From positions 50,753,514 through 50,817,513 of the forward strand of contig JBCFYV010003508.1 of NCBI GenBank assembly GCA_039000515.1: a DNA stretch of 64,000 nucleotides. Direction: 5' to 3'. Origin of the DNA: Timema cristinae. Taxonomy: Eukaryota > Arthropoda > Insecta > Phasmatodea > Timematidae. A program made the translations under genes and the position numbers. Below the pieces are notes generated by a model, which saw only the letters and a list, made by a program, of their open reading frames with translations, was not told where the DNA came from and did no database searches. Shown here one piece after another: positions 26,156 through 38,450 of the stretch; the first letter of the stretch is position 1; each line of letters opens with the position of its first letter.

Positions 26156-26647
26156 AATATCACTGCACAGCTCATTTTATTACTGGTCAAAGTGATAAAC
26201 ATATTTACACTAATTAGGTAGAAAAAAGTTTTAGCGAGGGTCAATATTAATATTTAAAAAATTATATACACATATTTTGTTTGAATATTTTCGTAATCCA
26301 GACAGTAATTAATCAGTGAGAGTGTAAAGTTCACATTTTACCAATGATACATTTTTTGTGGATGCTGGTAATCAAATCTGGGCCCCCTAAATCACTAGAC
26401 AAACATGCCACCTACTGAGATATGGTGTGGGCTCTGATATAACTCTCCCCCGGGATCACTGTAAGCTGTAGCAGCCATGTTGTATTACTATTGGACTCAG
26501 ACAAGAGATTCAGGTCGGAAGGGAAGAGGACATCATTTGTATAACTGTCCTCATGCACAAGTATTGAGATTATTGTGTGAATGGTACTAAGCTAAATGAA
26601 TCTAATGGAGCAATATCTTAGCTTGCACTCCCTTCAACAGGAGTCTG

Positions 26648-28040
26648 AAGGTTGTCGGTCACTCACTCCTTGGAGGGAAGGATACACATAGAAGGTTGTC
26701 GGTCACTCACCTCCTTGGAGGGAAGGATACACATAGAAGGTTGTCGGTCACTCACCTCCTTGGAGGGAAGGATACATATAGAAGGTTGTCGGTCACTCAC
26801 CTCCTTGGAGGGAGGGGTACATATAGAAGGTTGTCGGTCACTCACCTCCTTGGAGGGAGGGGTACATATAGAAGGTTGTCGGTCACTCACTTCCTTGGAG
26901 GAGGGGTACATATAGAAGGTTGTCGGTCACTCACCTCCTTGGAGGGAAGGATACATATAGAAGGTTGTCGGTCACTCACCTCCTTGGAGGGAGGGGTACA
27001 TATAGAAGGTTGTCGGTCACTCACCTCCTTGGAGGGAAGGATACATATAGAAGGTTGTCGGTCACTCACCTCCTTGGAGGGAAGGGTACACATAGAAGGT
27101 TGTCGGTCACTCACTTCCTTGGAGGGAGGGTACATATAGAAGGTTGTCGGTCACTCACCTCCTTGGAGGGAAGGGTACATATAGAAGGTTGTCGGTCACT
27201 CACCTCCTTGGAGGAAGGATACATATAGAGGTTGTCGGTCACTCACCTCCTTGGAGGGAGGGGTACATATAGAAGGTTGTCGGTCACTCACCTCCTTGGA
27301 GGGAAGGATACATATAGAAGGTTGTCGGTCACTCACCTCCTTGGAGGGAAGGGTACATATAGAAGGTTGTCGGTCACTCACCTCCTTGGAGGGAAGGATA
27401 CATATAGAAGGTTGTCGGTCACTCACCTCCTTGGAGGGAGGGGTACATATAGAAGGTTGTCGGTCACTCACCTCCTTGGAGGGAAGGATACATATAGAAG
27501 GTTGTCGGTCACTCACCTCCTTGGAGGGAAGGGTACACATAGAAGGTTGTCGGTCACTCACCTCCTTGGAGGGAAGGATACATATAGAAGGTTGTCGGTC
27601 ACTCACTTCCTTGGAAGGAAGGGTACACATAGAAGGTTGTCGGTCACTCACCTCCTTGGAGGGAAGGATACACATAGAAGGTTGTCAGTCACTCACCTCC
27701 TTGGAGGGAAGGATACACATAGAAGGTTGTCGGTCACTCACCTCCTTGGAGGGAAGGATACACATAGAAGGTTGTCGGTCACTCACCTCCTTGGAGGGAA
27801 GGATACACATAGAAGGTTGTCGGTCACTCACCTCCTTGGAGGGAAGGATACACATAGAAGGTTGTCGGTCACTCACCTCCTTGGAGGGAAGGATACACAT
27901 AGAAGGTTGTCGGTCACTCACCTCCTTGGAGGGAAGGATACACATAGAAGGTTGTCGGTCACTCACCTCCTTGGAGGGAAGGATACACATAGAAGGTTGT
28001 CGGTCACTCACCTCCTTGGAGGGAGGGGTACACATAAAAG
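26648..28040 (-). repeat. 45-bp minisatellite of exon end plus 5' splice site, about 31 copies
   Basis: In gene sense the unit is 28 nt matching the end of the Ig2 first-half exon (TATGTGTA, then TCCCTCCAAGGAG) plus 17 nt matching the start of the intron (GTGAGTGACCGACAACC). The genuine exon-intron junction at 28012/28011 is the first member. About 30 further copies run into the intron. Most keep GAG then GTGAGT; a few have GAA or GGA before GTGAGT. The copies nearest the exon (27640-28000) are nearly identical, while more distant ones alternate between sub-types. In the frame of the exon each unit reads SLQGGE then stop, so no copy beyond the first can extend the protein. Confidence 0.97.
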
Positions 28041-28173
28041 GCTGGTTCTTGCAGCCAGGACACGACACGGACCAGTTCCTTGACAAAACTGGGCACCACA
28101 CACCTCAGAACAGCTGTGCACCCTCTGGAGGCACCAAGCACCTCCACCTCTACTTTGTAGGCTTGGGCCACCA
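28012..28173 (-). CDS. Dscam2: Dscam-like receptor: first half of Ig domain 2 (internal exon)
   Basis: This 162-nt exon (53 codons plus split codons) encodes the N-terminal half of Ig2. The translation runs VAQAYKVEVEV, then TAVLRC with the first disulfide Cys (exon residue 24), then LVRVVSW with the core Trp (39). It ends FYVYPSLQG. The acceptor is TGTTTGTTCCAG then TG. The donor is AAGGAG then GTGAGT, strong. Both ends are phase 1. Joined to the neighbours, the codons become GTG (Val) and GAT (Asp). In insect Dscam1 the matching exon 4 is a mutually exclusive cluster; only one version is visible here, as expected for other Dscam paralogues. The last 28 nt are shared with the tandem array that follows. 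Extra Cys at residue 18 is unpaired within this exon. Confidence 0.93.
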
Positions 28174-28279
28174 CTGGAACAAACACCATAGAACATTAAA
28201 CATAGAACATAGAACATTTAGCTGTAACATTACACATTACATTAGGAGTTACAGTTTGGTTAGTTTGATATTCCTTTGA

Positions 28280-28510
28280 AACCTCCTCGCGGTAGAGGGG
28301 TAGAGCCCCTCGCTGCTGATCACAGGTCCCGGGTTCTATTCCCAGCTGGTCCCAGGGGATTATTTTATGAGGGGGAATAGTTTCCGAGGTCACCAGGATT
28401 TGGTTTATTAGTCTTAAGTTAGGTTAAGTTCTTTATAGTCTCCACCCGGTAATATTAACTATCATCACCTCATCTCATCGGGACATGAAAAGAGACTCCA
28501 CCGGAAGGAT
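28280..28510 (+). mobile_element. tRNA-like SINE (family C)
   Basis: The head CTCGCGGTAGAGGGGTAGAG (A-box-like) and CCGGGTTCTATTCCCAG (B-box-like) are spaced as in a tRNA. A body follows that ends near ACTCCACCGGAAGG. It lies about 100 bp upstream (gene sense) of the Ig2 first-half exon. No second copy is visible in the window. Confidence 0.5.
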
Positions 28511-29484
28511 GTACGATTAGTACATTAGTACAACGGTACATTAGTACCGGCTGGTATTTCCACAAACTGAGTTACGAGTGATGCAGCCCAGACATGACAA
28601 TATTGTTATTACTTTATTGTTTACCTCTGAACAATATGCAAATTTATAATCTTTTGGATAAAGTTAGTTATATTTTATAATAAAAATACATCAACATTTA
28701 TTTATACTCTATACGTGATCTAGATAAATAATAATATATCAGTGTTTTATTACATTTTTAGTTAATATCATTGTATTTGTATTAATTGCAAATATTAGTA
28801 CCAAACATTGACCAAGTGAAGCGAGGTTCTATTTTAAATGGGCTATTTGGCAGTTCATCTGTCTGTCCAGATAGGTGTCAAATGCATGGACCAACTATAA
28901 TTAGTTGTATCAGGAACATTCTTCAAACCTAGGCCTACCAGCCTACCTTTATGGTTTTACAATCTTGCTCAGAAATAGACAATAAAACAGCCGCTCAATG
29001 ACTCACTCGCCTGAAATGATTTTAATATCGAGTATCTAGGACGTATATTGGGAAGACTGACATTTTAAATTACGTGAATCACGGCTATTCTCTGTGAATA
29101 TAGTACTTATTTGTTTCTGTCTAACTTGATTGCCAGGCAAAAATATCAACTTTAATTCCAAGGATAAGTTATGGGAGATAGTTCGACTGGAGAACTAAGA
29201 AAAAAACTTAAGACTATTGTAGCGATAGTAACATGGAGGGAGGGAGGTCTACTGTTAACATAACTACTATTATACCCATCCTTGTCTCATAAGTTGTACT
29301 TTTATCTGATACATTTAATACGAGACAGAGTAGCGACTTAATCTACGAGATATAGGATTAGGAGAGTAATCCATACATATTATAGAGATCATTTCTAATG
29401 GTTTTATACCATAAATAATTAGTCTAATAAAGTATTTAGTTAGTTTTACCTTCATAAAAATATCCTAAATAATTAGTTTTCTAC

Positions 29485-29735
29485 CCGCCTCAGTGGCGTA
29501 GTTTTCTAACGTGCTACTTTCGTGTTGAGCTAGACTACCAAGGACGAGGATATCGGGGTTCAAATCTCGGTCGGGTGAAGTGAGGGTGGTCTACCTAAAT
29601 TGTTTTCCACTCACCCTCCAAGCAAATGTGGGTTCACTTCCTCTAAATTCAACATTCCTTATGCTTAGCCAATTAGCGTAATTAGTACTTAAGTGTAAAA
29701 CCCGAATGAGTAGTAAGACGGGGTGCTAAATAAAA
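29485..29735 (+). mobile_element. tRNA-SINE (family B), good copy
   Basis: It shows the head CCGCCTCAGTGGCGTAG, the B-box GGGGTTCAAATCTCGG and the body ACTCACCCTCCAAGCAAATG. The shared tail is GAGTAGTAAGACGGGGTGC followed by TAAATAAA. This is one of the most complete family-B copies. Confidence 0.75.
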
Positions 29736-29969
29736 TATTAATTTTCTACTAAATATTATTATTGAAAATGGTAATTTAACATGCACTTTATGAACACACG
29801 ACTTACAAACTAACAATTATAAAACAGACAAAGCAGCAGGTCTCCTTGGAGTTAATTTATCACGGTGAAAAGGTAGCGCGAATTTCACCAATCATAAATA
29901 TTTTGGCCACTGCAGGAGTCAAACCAGGACCATTAGCTCAGTAAACACACGCACTCAAATTAATCCAAG

Positions 29970-30442
29970 ATGTTGACAATCTATACTTATAAAATAACAT
30001 GTCCTGACTGACTGACAGATTCATCATCGCCGAGCGCAAACTATCAAGCTACAAGCATGAAATTCGGACTGTATATTCATTGTGTTATGTAGGCACCCAC
30101 TAAGAAAGGATTTTAGAAAATTCCACCCCAAAGGGGTCAAAATAGGGCATGATAATATGTATGAAAGTCCGTCATTTTGAAAGTTACATAGACAAAATTT
30201 TGTATTTCGGTTATTGACGTAAAACAAATAAATACGTGTTTCAGGAATTTTGGAAATTTTATTTAATAAGGGATGAAAAAGGGGGTGAAAGTTTGTATCG
30301 GACTTGCATTATTTTTGATCTGAGGTCAAGTTATGGTCATCAACGTAACGTAATATTTTAAATTAATCTGTAAATACATATGTATATTTTCGTATTTGTA
30401 TATAATCAACTTCCACGCGAGCAAAGCCGCGGGCAACAGCTA
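29970..30442 (+). mobile_element. Old interspersed repeat, about 470 bp, class uncertain
   Basis: It starts around ATACTTATAAAATAAC and GTCCTGACTGACTGACAG and ends CGAGCAAAGCCGCGGGCAAC. Elements with this start (TGACTGACTGAC) and GC-rich end are widespread in insect genomes as non-autonomous repeats. No protein or clear terminal repeats are visible, so I leave the class open (Helitron-like or LINE-associated). Confidence 0.5.
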
Positions 30443-30473
30443 TTTTGTATTTTATATAAATACAACCAGTATC

Positions 30474-30695
30474 GGTTGCCACATAGCCCAAGGCGTCACT
30501 CTCGTGTTAGACTGGTCTGCTGATGATGGAGAGACCGGGGTTAGAATCCTCCTCAGGTAAAATTTAATGAGGGTGGATTTTCTTAAGTAGTTTCATAATC
30601 TCTCTGCATGCAAATACGGGTGCTTCCTCACTCATAGAGTGGTTATCATGCATGCGTATAACCTGAAGGGGTAGTATGATGAGGTGATAACAACC
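30474..30695 (+). mobile_element. tRNA-SINE (family B)
   Basis: It contains the head TTGCCACATAGCCCAAGG, the B-box region GGGGTTAGAATCC and the body TAATCTCTCTGCATGCAAA. The tail GGGTAGTATGATGAGGTGA is mutated from the shared tail. It abuts the old repeat ending at 30442. Confidence 0.6.
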
Positions 30696-31952
30696 TCCGT
30701 AAAAGCCGAGAAGCGCTAAAGACGAGCGATTAAAAAATAAACCGTAGTTTAAAATAGCAAACATTTCTCCGTTGGACGCTCTGGGGGATTGTGCTCCACG
30801 TCGTGTAACTTATGTCTGCTGGCAGTTGTCCAGATAGACAATGACAATGATAATGGCATGGTTGAAGCATTGAGGGTGGAGGAAGGGTGGTGTCAAGGAG
30901 GTGGTGACCCCCCCTACTTGTGGTGACAAGAGAAGCCTGTTGTCGACACCCTAGTCTAACCTAGCACGACAGTCAAGCGAGCCGAAAGGAAAACAACACA
31001 AAGGAATCCAATAACTACGACTGAAAAGAGAGGGGAAAAAATAGAATGGGAACATAAAAAATATGGAGAAGAGAGAGCAGATAGGAAACCACACGTGGGG
31101 TTGGGACGGACCGTTACTTCCTCGCCTGCTACCACAGAAACAATCTTAGCAGAAACCTGACGACAAATCTAGTCAAGAGGAAAAATAAAAACAGAAACTC
31201 AAAATATATCAACATCTTTCTCCCTAGTTCCAAAACAAAAAGAAAAGAAAAAAATACTTGCCTTGTTCAGCATTGGAAAGTTGAAACATGGAGGGTGAAG
31301 ATGATAGAGACATCTCTCTAAGAAAAGAAAATAAGGGTGTGAGAGGTGTAAGGGTTGCTGGTGTTTTATTCATACTGGTCGGGGGAACGTAGGACATCTG
31401 TAAGACCGAGGCAACAAACAGCTCGAGACAGCGTCATGGCGACCGCCAAACTCACAGATAATACCGTGAAAACGACGCTCTTTCTCTTGTCCTCACTTCT
31501 GACGCTATTGTTGTTGTGTTTTCACTTTATTTTGTAGGGGTGGGGAAAAATAATAAATAGTTTCCTTTTGGGAATATATTCAATGTTTCATAAATATGGA
31601 AGAAAACCCAAAAATAAGGAGGTAGCACATTTTATCCTTTTTTTTTCTGCATCGAACTTTATTTTCCTTTCAAACGTTTTGATCTTCCTTGTGTTCTACT
31701 TATCAAATCATTTTACTCTCAACTGGGATTTCTTTATTTGAATAAAATATTATATTTTATCAATATATTAGTTTTTATGGCTCGATTCCCATGTCCAGGT
31801 GTCATTTATAAACTTTTTTATTTAATAAGTGAACGATGGGTTTGGTTACGGCTTTATTGTAGCATTTATTGCCATAAAAGCTTCTAAACAATGAAGAATA
31901 TACAAGACTGGTCTCTAATAATAATAACAATAATAATCACGAGAGAACTCAC

Positions 31953-32029
31953 CATTGCCCCATTCAGCAGTGGCCCCTCCCAAGTGTACTTCCTGCACAA
32001 CACAACACGCCGCGAGAAACTCAACAACT
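31953..32029 (-). promoter_or_regulatory. Candidate transcription start and non-coding first exon
   Basis: An arthropod-type initiator TCAGTT (A at 32029) is followed 77 nt later by a strong 5' splice site, CAATG then GTGAGT. The segment is GC-richer than its surroundings (TCTCGCGGCG). None of its frames would join the phase-1 Ig2 exon as a coding start, so it would have to be untranslated. It might be an internal promoter of the Dscam-like gene, another transcript, or chance. Confidence 0.2.
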
Positions 32030-33689
32030 GACTAAACGAGCGAACTGTGTGTACGCTTGAACTATGACTAAACATAAGGCATGCTGGGAAAGTATGACGT
32101 ACATGCGTCAAAAGACGGTGATGTGTCCAAAAAACTGTTGTTCTGAGTCCGTCCACAAGATGCTTGAATGTTCTACCTCCGTCTAGTTACCCCTTCCCCC
32201 TCTTCTTTGTTGTGTTCACCTCTGTTTTCACTAACCCTCCCCCCCCCTTTTTGAGCCTAAATATGAGCGTACATAATGGTGTAACGCTGAATGATATGAC
32301 ACTCTTGTCTGGATACTGTCCCTGGACACACTTAGGTGTCCAGGGTATTATAAAAGGTATATAAATTCATTTTCGGCTGTTGTATTGCAATATTCTTTTT
32401 CGGCAAATTAATAGACTACAAAATTTATGGATTACGTAGTATTTTAATCTTTTTGGTACATTACGGTTTATAATTCTCACATTTACATTAGGTTTGCTAA
32501 ACGTGAAATCCCCTTTAGGGTTTACGTATTGCTATGCTTGTCAATGAAAACAAGACGTCGTATCGTTCGAAATTCCATTATGGCGTATGACGCCATATTG
32601 TTTGTAATTGTTCTTAGGTTGTCAAGGTTACTATGGTAGCAACTTATAGCCCATCCGGCTTGAAAACTTGTCTTTTAAATTTGGTAATGTTTATGGCAAT
32701 AGATAAATGCTTTTTCAATATTATTAGCGACCTATAAGAATACCGTGTTCTTAAATTTTCAATTTTGTAATCTCTCGAGTAACTAATTGTAAATTATGCC
32801 GAGGTGATGGATATTCACCCGTAACTATGGACTTTGTTATTTTTTCTCATATATATTGTTATATTGTTCATGTTTAATCTCTATTTATTTTATATCAATA
32901 AATAATCTCCTATTTACCTTATGTTATTTCTTAACATTTCACGTCCATATTTGAAATCCTACACTGATAGTTGAGGAACAGGGAAATATTTAAACTAATT
33001 CAATATTTGAGGAGTGGGTTCGGGGAAACGGAAGACAAATGGACCAATATATGGTCTATTTAGCTTGTGATTATCCTACCAGCTCCTCTGCAAATATTGT
33101 ATCTTTACCTTTTTTATATTATTATTGTTATGCACCGGCCTTTATTCACTTGTGAATAAGGGCGGTGTTACAGTATCAGTAAATAAAATTTACCTAAAAC
33201 TTCACGAATATATTAGGCTGTAAACTAATGTGGATGCACTTCCTATACCTACCTAATAAATTATTTCGTGTATATCCCTAACTTTTAAAGTAAGACATAT
33301 ACAATTTTAGATAGCTATAAAACATTTCAGAACATTGCAGAGTAACATACACTTAAATTTAGTTCAATTATTCTTGGGCATTAAATTATGTACCTAATTT
33401 ATAGTAATATGGGGACTGACCTTCTTAAATGATAATCTCAAGTTACCTAAAGTATACCTATTTGTGTGAAAAAGGAGGGCTACTCACACATTTTCAATAT
33501 GCTAATTGATTTATCTTACTGGATGCACTAACACCTCCATATAACACATTCGTAGTCTTATGTTGTTATACTATCATTAGTTATGCAGGGCTTTATTCAT
33601 TGAAAAGGGACTATCAGTAATTATGAATTACGTAAACTAGATATTTGGCTGTAACTTTAACTTCACTATACTGTTAACAGATAGTGGTC

Positions 33690-36600
33690 AAATTTTTTTG
33701 CAGGTAAGTCTACTTGTAGTAAAGAAGAGTATTAATTTTTTTACGCCGTGAGATTTTGAGTAGGCTATTTTAATTTTACTTAATGTTTGCAATTAACCTT
33801 ATTAGCAATATTGCATAGGGGCTACTTGTATAAAGTAAGTAGTTATCTTTTTACCGCGTGAATGTTGGAGTAGCTATTTTATTATTATTTATGTATATGC
33901 AATAACCTATATTAGCATATTGAGGCTAATGTTAGATAAGTAGAGTGAATTTCTTTTACACGACCAGTGAGATCGTTTGAGTAGACTATTTGTATTTACT
34001 ATGTATGCAAATACCTTTAGCATAGATTGCAGGGCTACTGTAGTAAAGTAGAGTATTTCTTTTTACCGCCGTGAGATGTTTGGAGTAGGCTATTTGTATT
34101 TTACTTATGTATTGCAAATAACCTATTAGCAGTATTGCAGGGCTACTGGTAGTAAAGTAGAGTATTTCTTTTTACCGCCGTGAGATGTTTGGAGTAGGCT
34201 ATTTGTATTTTACTTATGTATTGCAAATAACCTATTAGCAGTATTGCAGGGGCTACTGGTAGTAAAGTAGAGTATTTCTTTTTACCGCCGTGAGATGTTT
34301 GGAGTAGCTATTTGTATTTTACTTATGTATTGCAAATAACCTATTAGCATATTGCAGGGGCTACTGGTAGTAAAGTAGAGTATTTCTTTTTACCGCCGTG
34401 AGATGTTTGGAGTAGGCTATTTGTATTTTACTTATGTATTGCAAATAACCTATTAGCAGTATTGCAGGGGCTACTGGTAGTAAAGTAGATATTTCTTTTT
34501 ACCGCCGTGAGATGTTTGGAGTAGGCTATTTGTATTTTACTTATGTATTGCAAATAACTATTAGCAGTATTGCAGGGCTACTGGTAGTAAAGTAGAGTAT
34601 TTCTTTTTACCGCGTGAGATGTTGGAGTAGGCTATTTGTATTTTACTTATGTATTGCAAATAACTATTAGCAGTATTGCAGGGGCTACTGGTAGTAAAGT
34701 AGAGTATTTCTTTTTACCGCCGTGAGATGTTTGGAGTAGGTATTTGTATTTTACTTATGTATTGCAAATAACTATTACAGTATTGCGGGCTACTGTAGTA
34801 AAGTAGAGTATTCTTTTTACCGCCGTGAATGTTTGAGTAGGCTATTGTATTTTACTTATGTATTGCAATAACCTATTAGCAGTATTGCAGGCTACTGTAG
34901 TAAAGTAGAGTATTTCTTTTACGCGTGAGATGTTTGGAGTAGGCTATTGTATTTTACTTATGTATTGCAAATAACCTATTAGCAGTATTGCAGGGCTACT
35001 GGTATAAAGTAGAGTATTTCTTTTTACCGCGTGAGATGTTTGGAGTAGGCTATTTGTATTTTACTTATGTATTGCAAATAACCTATTAGCAGTATTGCAG
35101 GGCTACTGGTAGTAAAGTAGAGTATTTCTTTTTACCGCCGTGAGATGTTTGGAGTAGGCTATTTGTATTTACTTATGTATTGCAAATAACCTATTAGCAG
35201 TATTGCAGGGCTACTGGTAGTAAAGTAGAGTATTTCTTTTCCCGCCGTGAGATGTTGGAGTAGGCTATTTGTATTTTACTTATGTATTGCAAATAACCTA
35301 TTAGCAGTATTGCAGGGGCTACTGGTAGTAAAGTAGATATTTCTTTTTACGCCGTGAGATGTTGAGTAGGCTATTTGTATTTTACTTATGTATTGCAAAT
35401 AACCTATTACAGTATTGCGGGCTACTGTAGTAAAGTAGAGTATTTCTTTTTACCGCCGTGAGATTTTGGAGTAGGCTATTTGTATTTACTTATGTATTGC
35501 AAATAACCTTTAGCATATTGCAGGGCTATGTAGTAAAGTAGATATTTCTTTACGCCGTGAGATGTTTGAGTAGGCTATTTGTATTTTACTTATGTATTGC
35601 AAATAACTATTAGCAGTATGCAGGGCTACTGGTAGTAAAGAGATATTTCTTTTTACCGCGTGAGATGTTTGGAGTGGCTATTTGTATTTTACTTATGTAT
35701 GCAATAACCTATACAGTATGCAGGGGCTATGTAGTAAGTAGAGTATTTCTTTTACGCCGTGAGATGTTTGAGTAGGTATTTGTATTTTACTTATGTATGC
35801 AAATAACCTATTAGCAGTATTGCAGGTACTGTAGTAAAGTAGATTTCTTTACGCCGTGAGATGTTTGGATAGGCTTTTTTACTATTATGCAATAACTTAG
35901 TATTGAGGGGCTACTGTATTAAGTAGTTATATTTCTTTTCAGCGCGTGAGATGTTTGGATAGGCTATTTGATGTTTTTATGTATTGCAAATAACCTATTA
36001 GCAGTATTGCAGGGGCTACTGGTAGTAAAGAGAGTATTTCTTTTTACCGCCGTGATTTGGGAGTAGGCTGTTTGGAGTAGGCTATTTGTATTTTACTTAT
36101 GTATTGCAAATAACCTATTAGCAGTATTGCAGGGGCTACTGGTAGTAAAGTAGAGTATTTCTTTTTACCGCCGTGAGATGTTTGGAGTAGGCTATTTGTA
36201 TTTTACTTATGTATTGCAAATAACCTATTAGCAGTATTGCAGGGGCTACTGGTAGTAAAGTAGAGTATTTCTTTTTACCGCCGTGAGATGTTTGGAGTAG
36301 GCTATTTGTATTTTACTTATGTATTGCAAATAACCTATTAGCAGTATTGCAGGGGCTACTGGTAGTAAAGTAGAGTATTTCTTTTTACCGCCGTGAGATG
36401 TTTGGAGTAGGCTATTTGTATTTTACTTATGTATTGCAAATAACCTATTAGCAGTATTGCAGGGGCTACTGGTAGTAAAGTAGAGTATTTCTTTTTACCG
36501 CCGTGAGATGTTTGGAGTAGGCTATTTGTATTTTACTTATGTATTGCAAATAACCTATTAGCAGTATTGCAGGGGCTACTGGTAGTAAAGTAGAGTATTT

Positions 36601-38450
36601 CTTTTTACCGCCGTGAGATGTTTGGAGTAGGCTATTTGTATTTTACTTATGTATTGCAAATAACCTATTAGCAGTATTGCAGGGGCTACTGGTAGTAAAG
36701 TAGAGTATTTCTTTTTACCGCCGTGAGATGTTTGGAGTAGGCTATTTGTATTTTACTTATGTATTGCAAATAACCTATTAGCAGTATTGCAGGGGCTACT
36801 GGTAGTAAAGTAGAGTATTTCTTTTTACCGCCGTGAGATGTTTGGAGTAGGCTATTTGTATTTTACTTATGTATTGCAAATAACCTATTAGCAGTATTGC
36901 AGGGGCTACTGGTAGTAAAGTAGAGTATTTCTTTTTACCGCCGTGAGATGTTTGGAGTAGGCTATTTGTATTTTACTTATGTATTGCAAATAACCTATTA
37001 GCAGTATTGCAGGGGCTACTGGTAGTAAAGTAGAGTATTTCTTTTTACCGCCGTGAGATGTTTGGAGTAGGCTATTTGTATTTTACTTATGTATTGCAAA
37101 TAACCTATTAGCAGTATTGCAGGGGCTACTGGTAGTAAAGTAGAGTATTTCTTTTTACCGCCGTGAGATGTTTGGAGTAGGCTATTTGTATTTTACTTAT
37201 GTATTGCAAATAACCTATTAGCAGTATTGCAGGGGCTACTGGTAGTAAAGTAGAGTATTTCTTTTTACCGCCGTGAGATGTTTGGAGTAGGCTATTTGTA
37301 TTTTACTTATGTATTGCAAATAACCTATTAGCAGTATTGCAGGGGCTACTGTAGTAAAGTAGAGTATTTCTTTTTACCGCCGTGAGATGTTTGGAGTAGG
37401 CTATTTGATTTTACTTATGTATTGCAAATAACCTATTAGCAGTATTGCAGGGGCTACTGGTAGTAAAGTAGAGTATTTCTTTTTACCGCCGTGAGATGTT
37501 TGGAGTAGGCTATTTGTATTTTACTTATGTATTGCAAATAACCTATTAGCAGTATTGCAGGGGCTACTGGTAGTAAAGTAGAGTATTTCTTTTTACCGCC
37601 GTGAGATGTTTGGAGTAGGCTATTTGTATTTTACTTATGTATTGCAAATAACCTATTAGCAGTATTGCAGGGGCTACTGGTAGTAAAGTAGAGTATTTCT
37701 TTTTACCGCCGTGAGATGTTTGGAGTAGGCTATTTGTATTTTACTTATGTATTGCAAATAACCTATTAGCAGTATTGCAGGGGCTACTGGTAGTAAAGTA
37801 GATATATTTTTTTACCGCCGTGAGATGTTTGGAGTAGGCTATTTGTATTTTACTTATGTATTGCAAATAACCTATTAGCAGTATTGCAGGGGCTACTTGT
37901 AGTAAAGAAGAGTATTTTTTTTTACCGCCGTGAGATGTTTGGAGTAGGCTATTTGTATTTTACTTATGTATTGCAAATAACTTATTAGCAGTATTGCAGG
38001 GGCTACTTGTAGTAAAGAAGAGTATTTTTTTTTACCGCCGTGAGATGTTTGGAGTAGGCTATTTGTATTTTACTTATGTATTGCAAATAACCTATTAGCA
38101 GTATTGCAGGGGCTACTGGTAGTAAAGTAGAGTATTTCTTTTTACCGCCGTGAGATGTTTGGAGTAGGCTATTTGTATTTTACTTATGTATTGCAAATAA
38201 CCTATTAGCAGTATTGCAGGGGCTACTGGTAGTAAAGTAGAGTATTTCTTTTTACCGCCGTGAGATGTTTGGAGTAGGCTATTTGTATTTTACTTATGTA
38301 TTGCAAATAACCTATTAGCAGTATTGCAGGGGCTACTGGTAGTAAAGTAGAGTATTTTTTTTACCGCCGTGAGATGTTTGGAGTAGGCTATTTGTATTTT
38401 ACTTATGTATTGCAAATAACCTATTAGCAGTATTGCGGGGGCTACTGGTA
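33690..38450. repeat. 110-bp satellite-like array, about 43 copies
   Basis: The unit contains GGCTACTGGTAGTAAAGTAG, TTTACCGCCGTGAGATG, GTAGGCTATTTGTATT and GCAAATAACCTATTAGC. From about 36060 to 38450 copies are nearly identical. From 33690 to 36060 they carry many single-base deletions. Three copies near 37.9-38.0 kb share AAGAAGAGTATTTTTTTT, a local sub-type. There is no open frame and no relation to the exons. Confidence 0.97.

Larger units (their letters stand above)
5213..28011 (-). other. Dscam2: 22.8-kb intron splitting Ig domain 2
   Basis: The intron runs from the GTGAGT donor at 28011 to the CAG acceptor at 5213. It holds minisatellites of 45, 30, 51, 42, 28, 36 and 45 bp, several SINEs, a MITE at 12.25 kb, and (CT)n and (ATGT)n microsatellites. 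I saw no second copy of the Ig2 first-half exon, so there is no sign of the mutually exclusive cluster that Dscam1 has here. Unassigned stretches (5.5-6.2, 7.2-8.7, 10.2-11.6, 17.3-20.4 and 25.6-26.6 kb, apart from the listed elements) are AT-rich with no supported feature. Confidence 0.85.

Noticed and set aside
5213..28011. Alternative Ig2 half exons of the Dscam1 type
   Set aside because: I looked on the minus strand for Cys/Trp Ig half-domain patterns flanked by phase-1 splice sites and found none in the intron.
26652..28279. Open frames on both strands through the 45-bp splice-site array
   Set aside because: These are repeat frames. In the frame of the true exon each unit ends in TGA, so the array is not coding sequence.
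31436..31537. 33-residue plus-strand frame with ATGGCG start context and a hydrophobic tail (LLSSLLTLLLLCFHFIL)
   Set aside because: It could be a tail-anchored micropeptide, but with no homologue, splice context or conservation to judge, it is too short to call.
33690..33712. TTTTTTTGCAG then GTAAGT, a zero-length exon (recursive splice) look-alike
   Set aside because: It is on the plus strand, opposite to the only supported gene.
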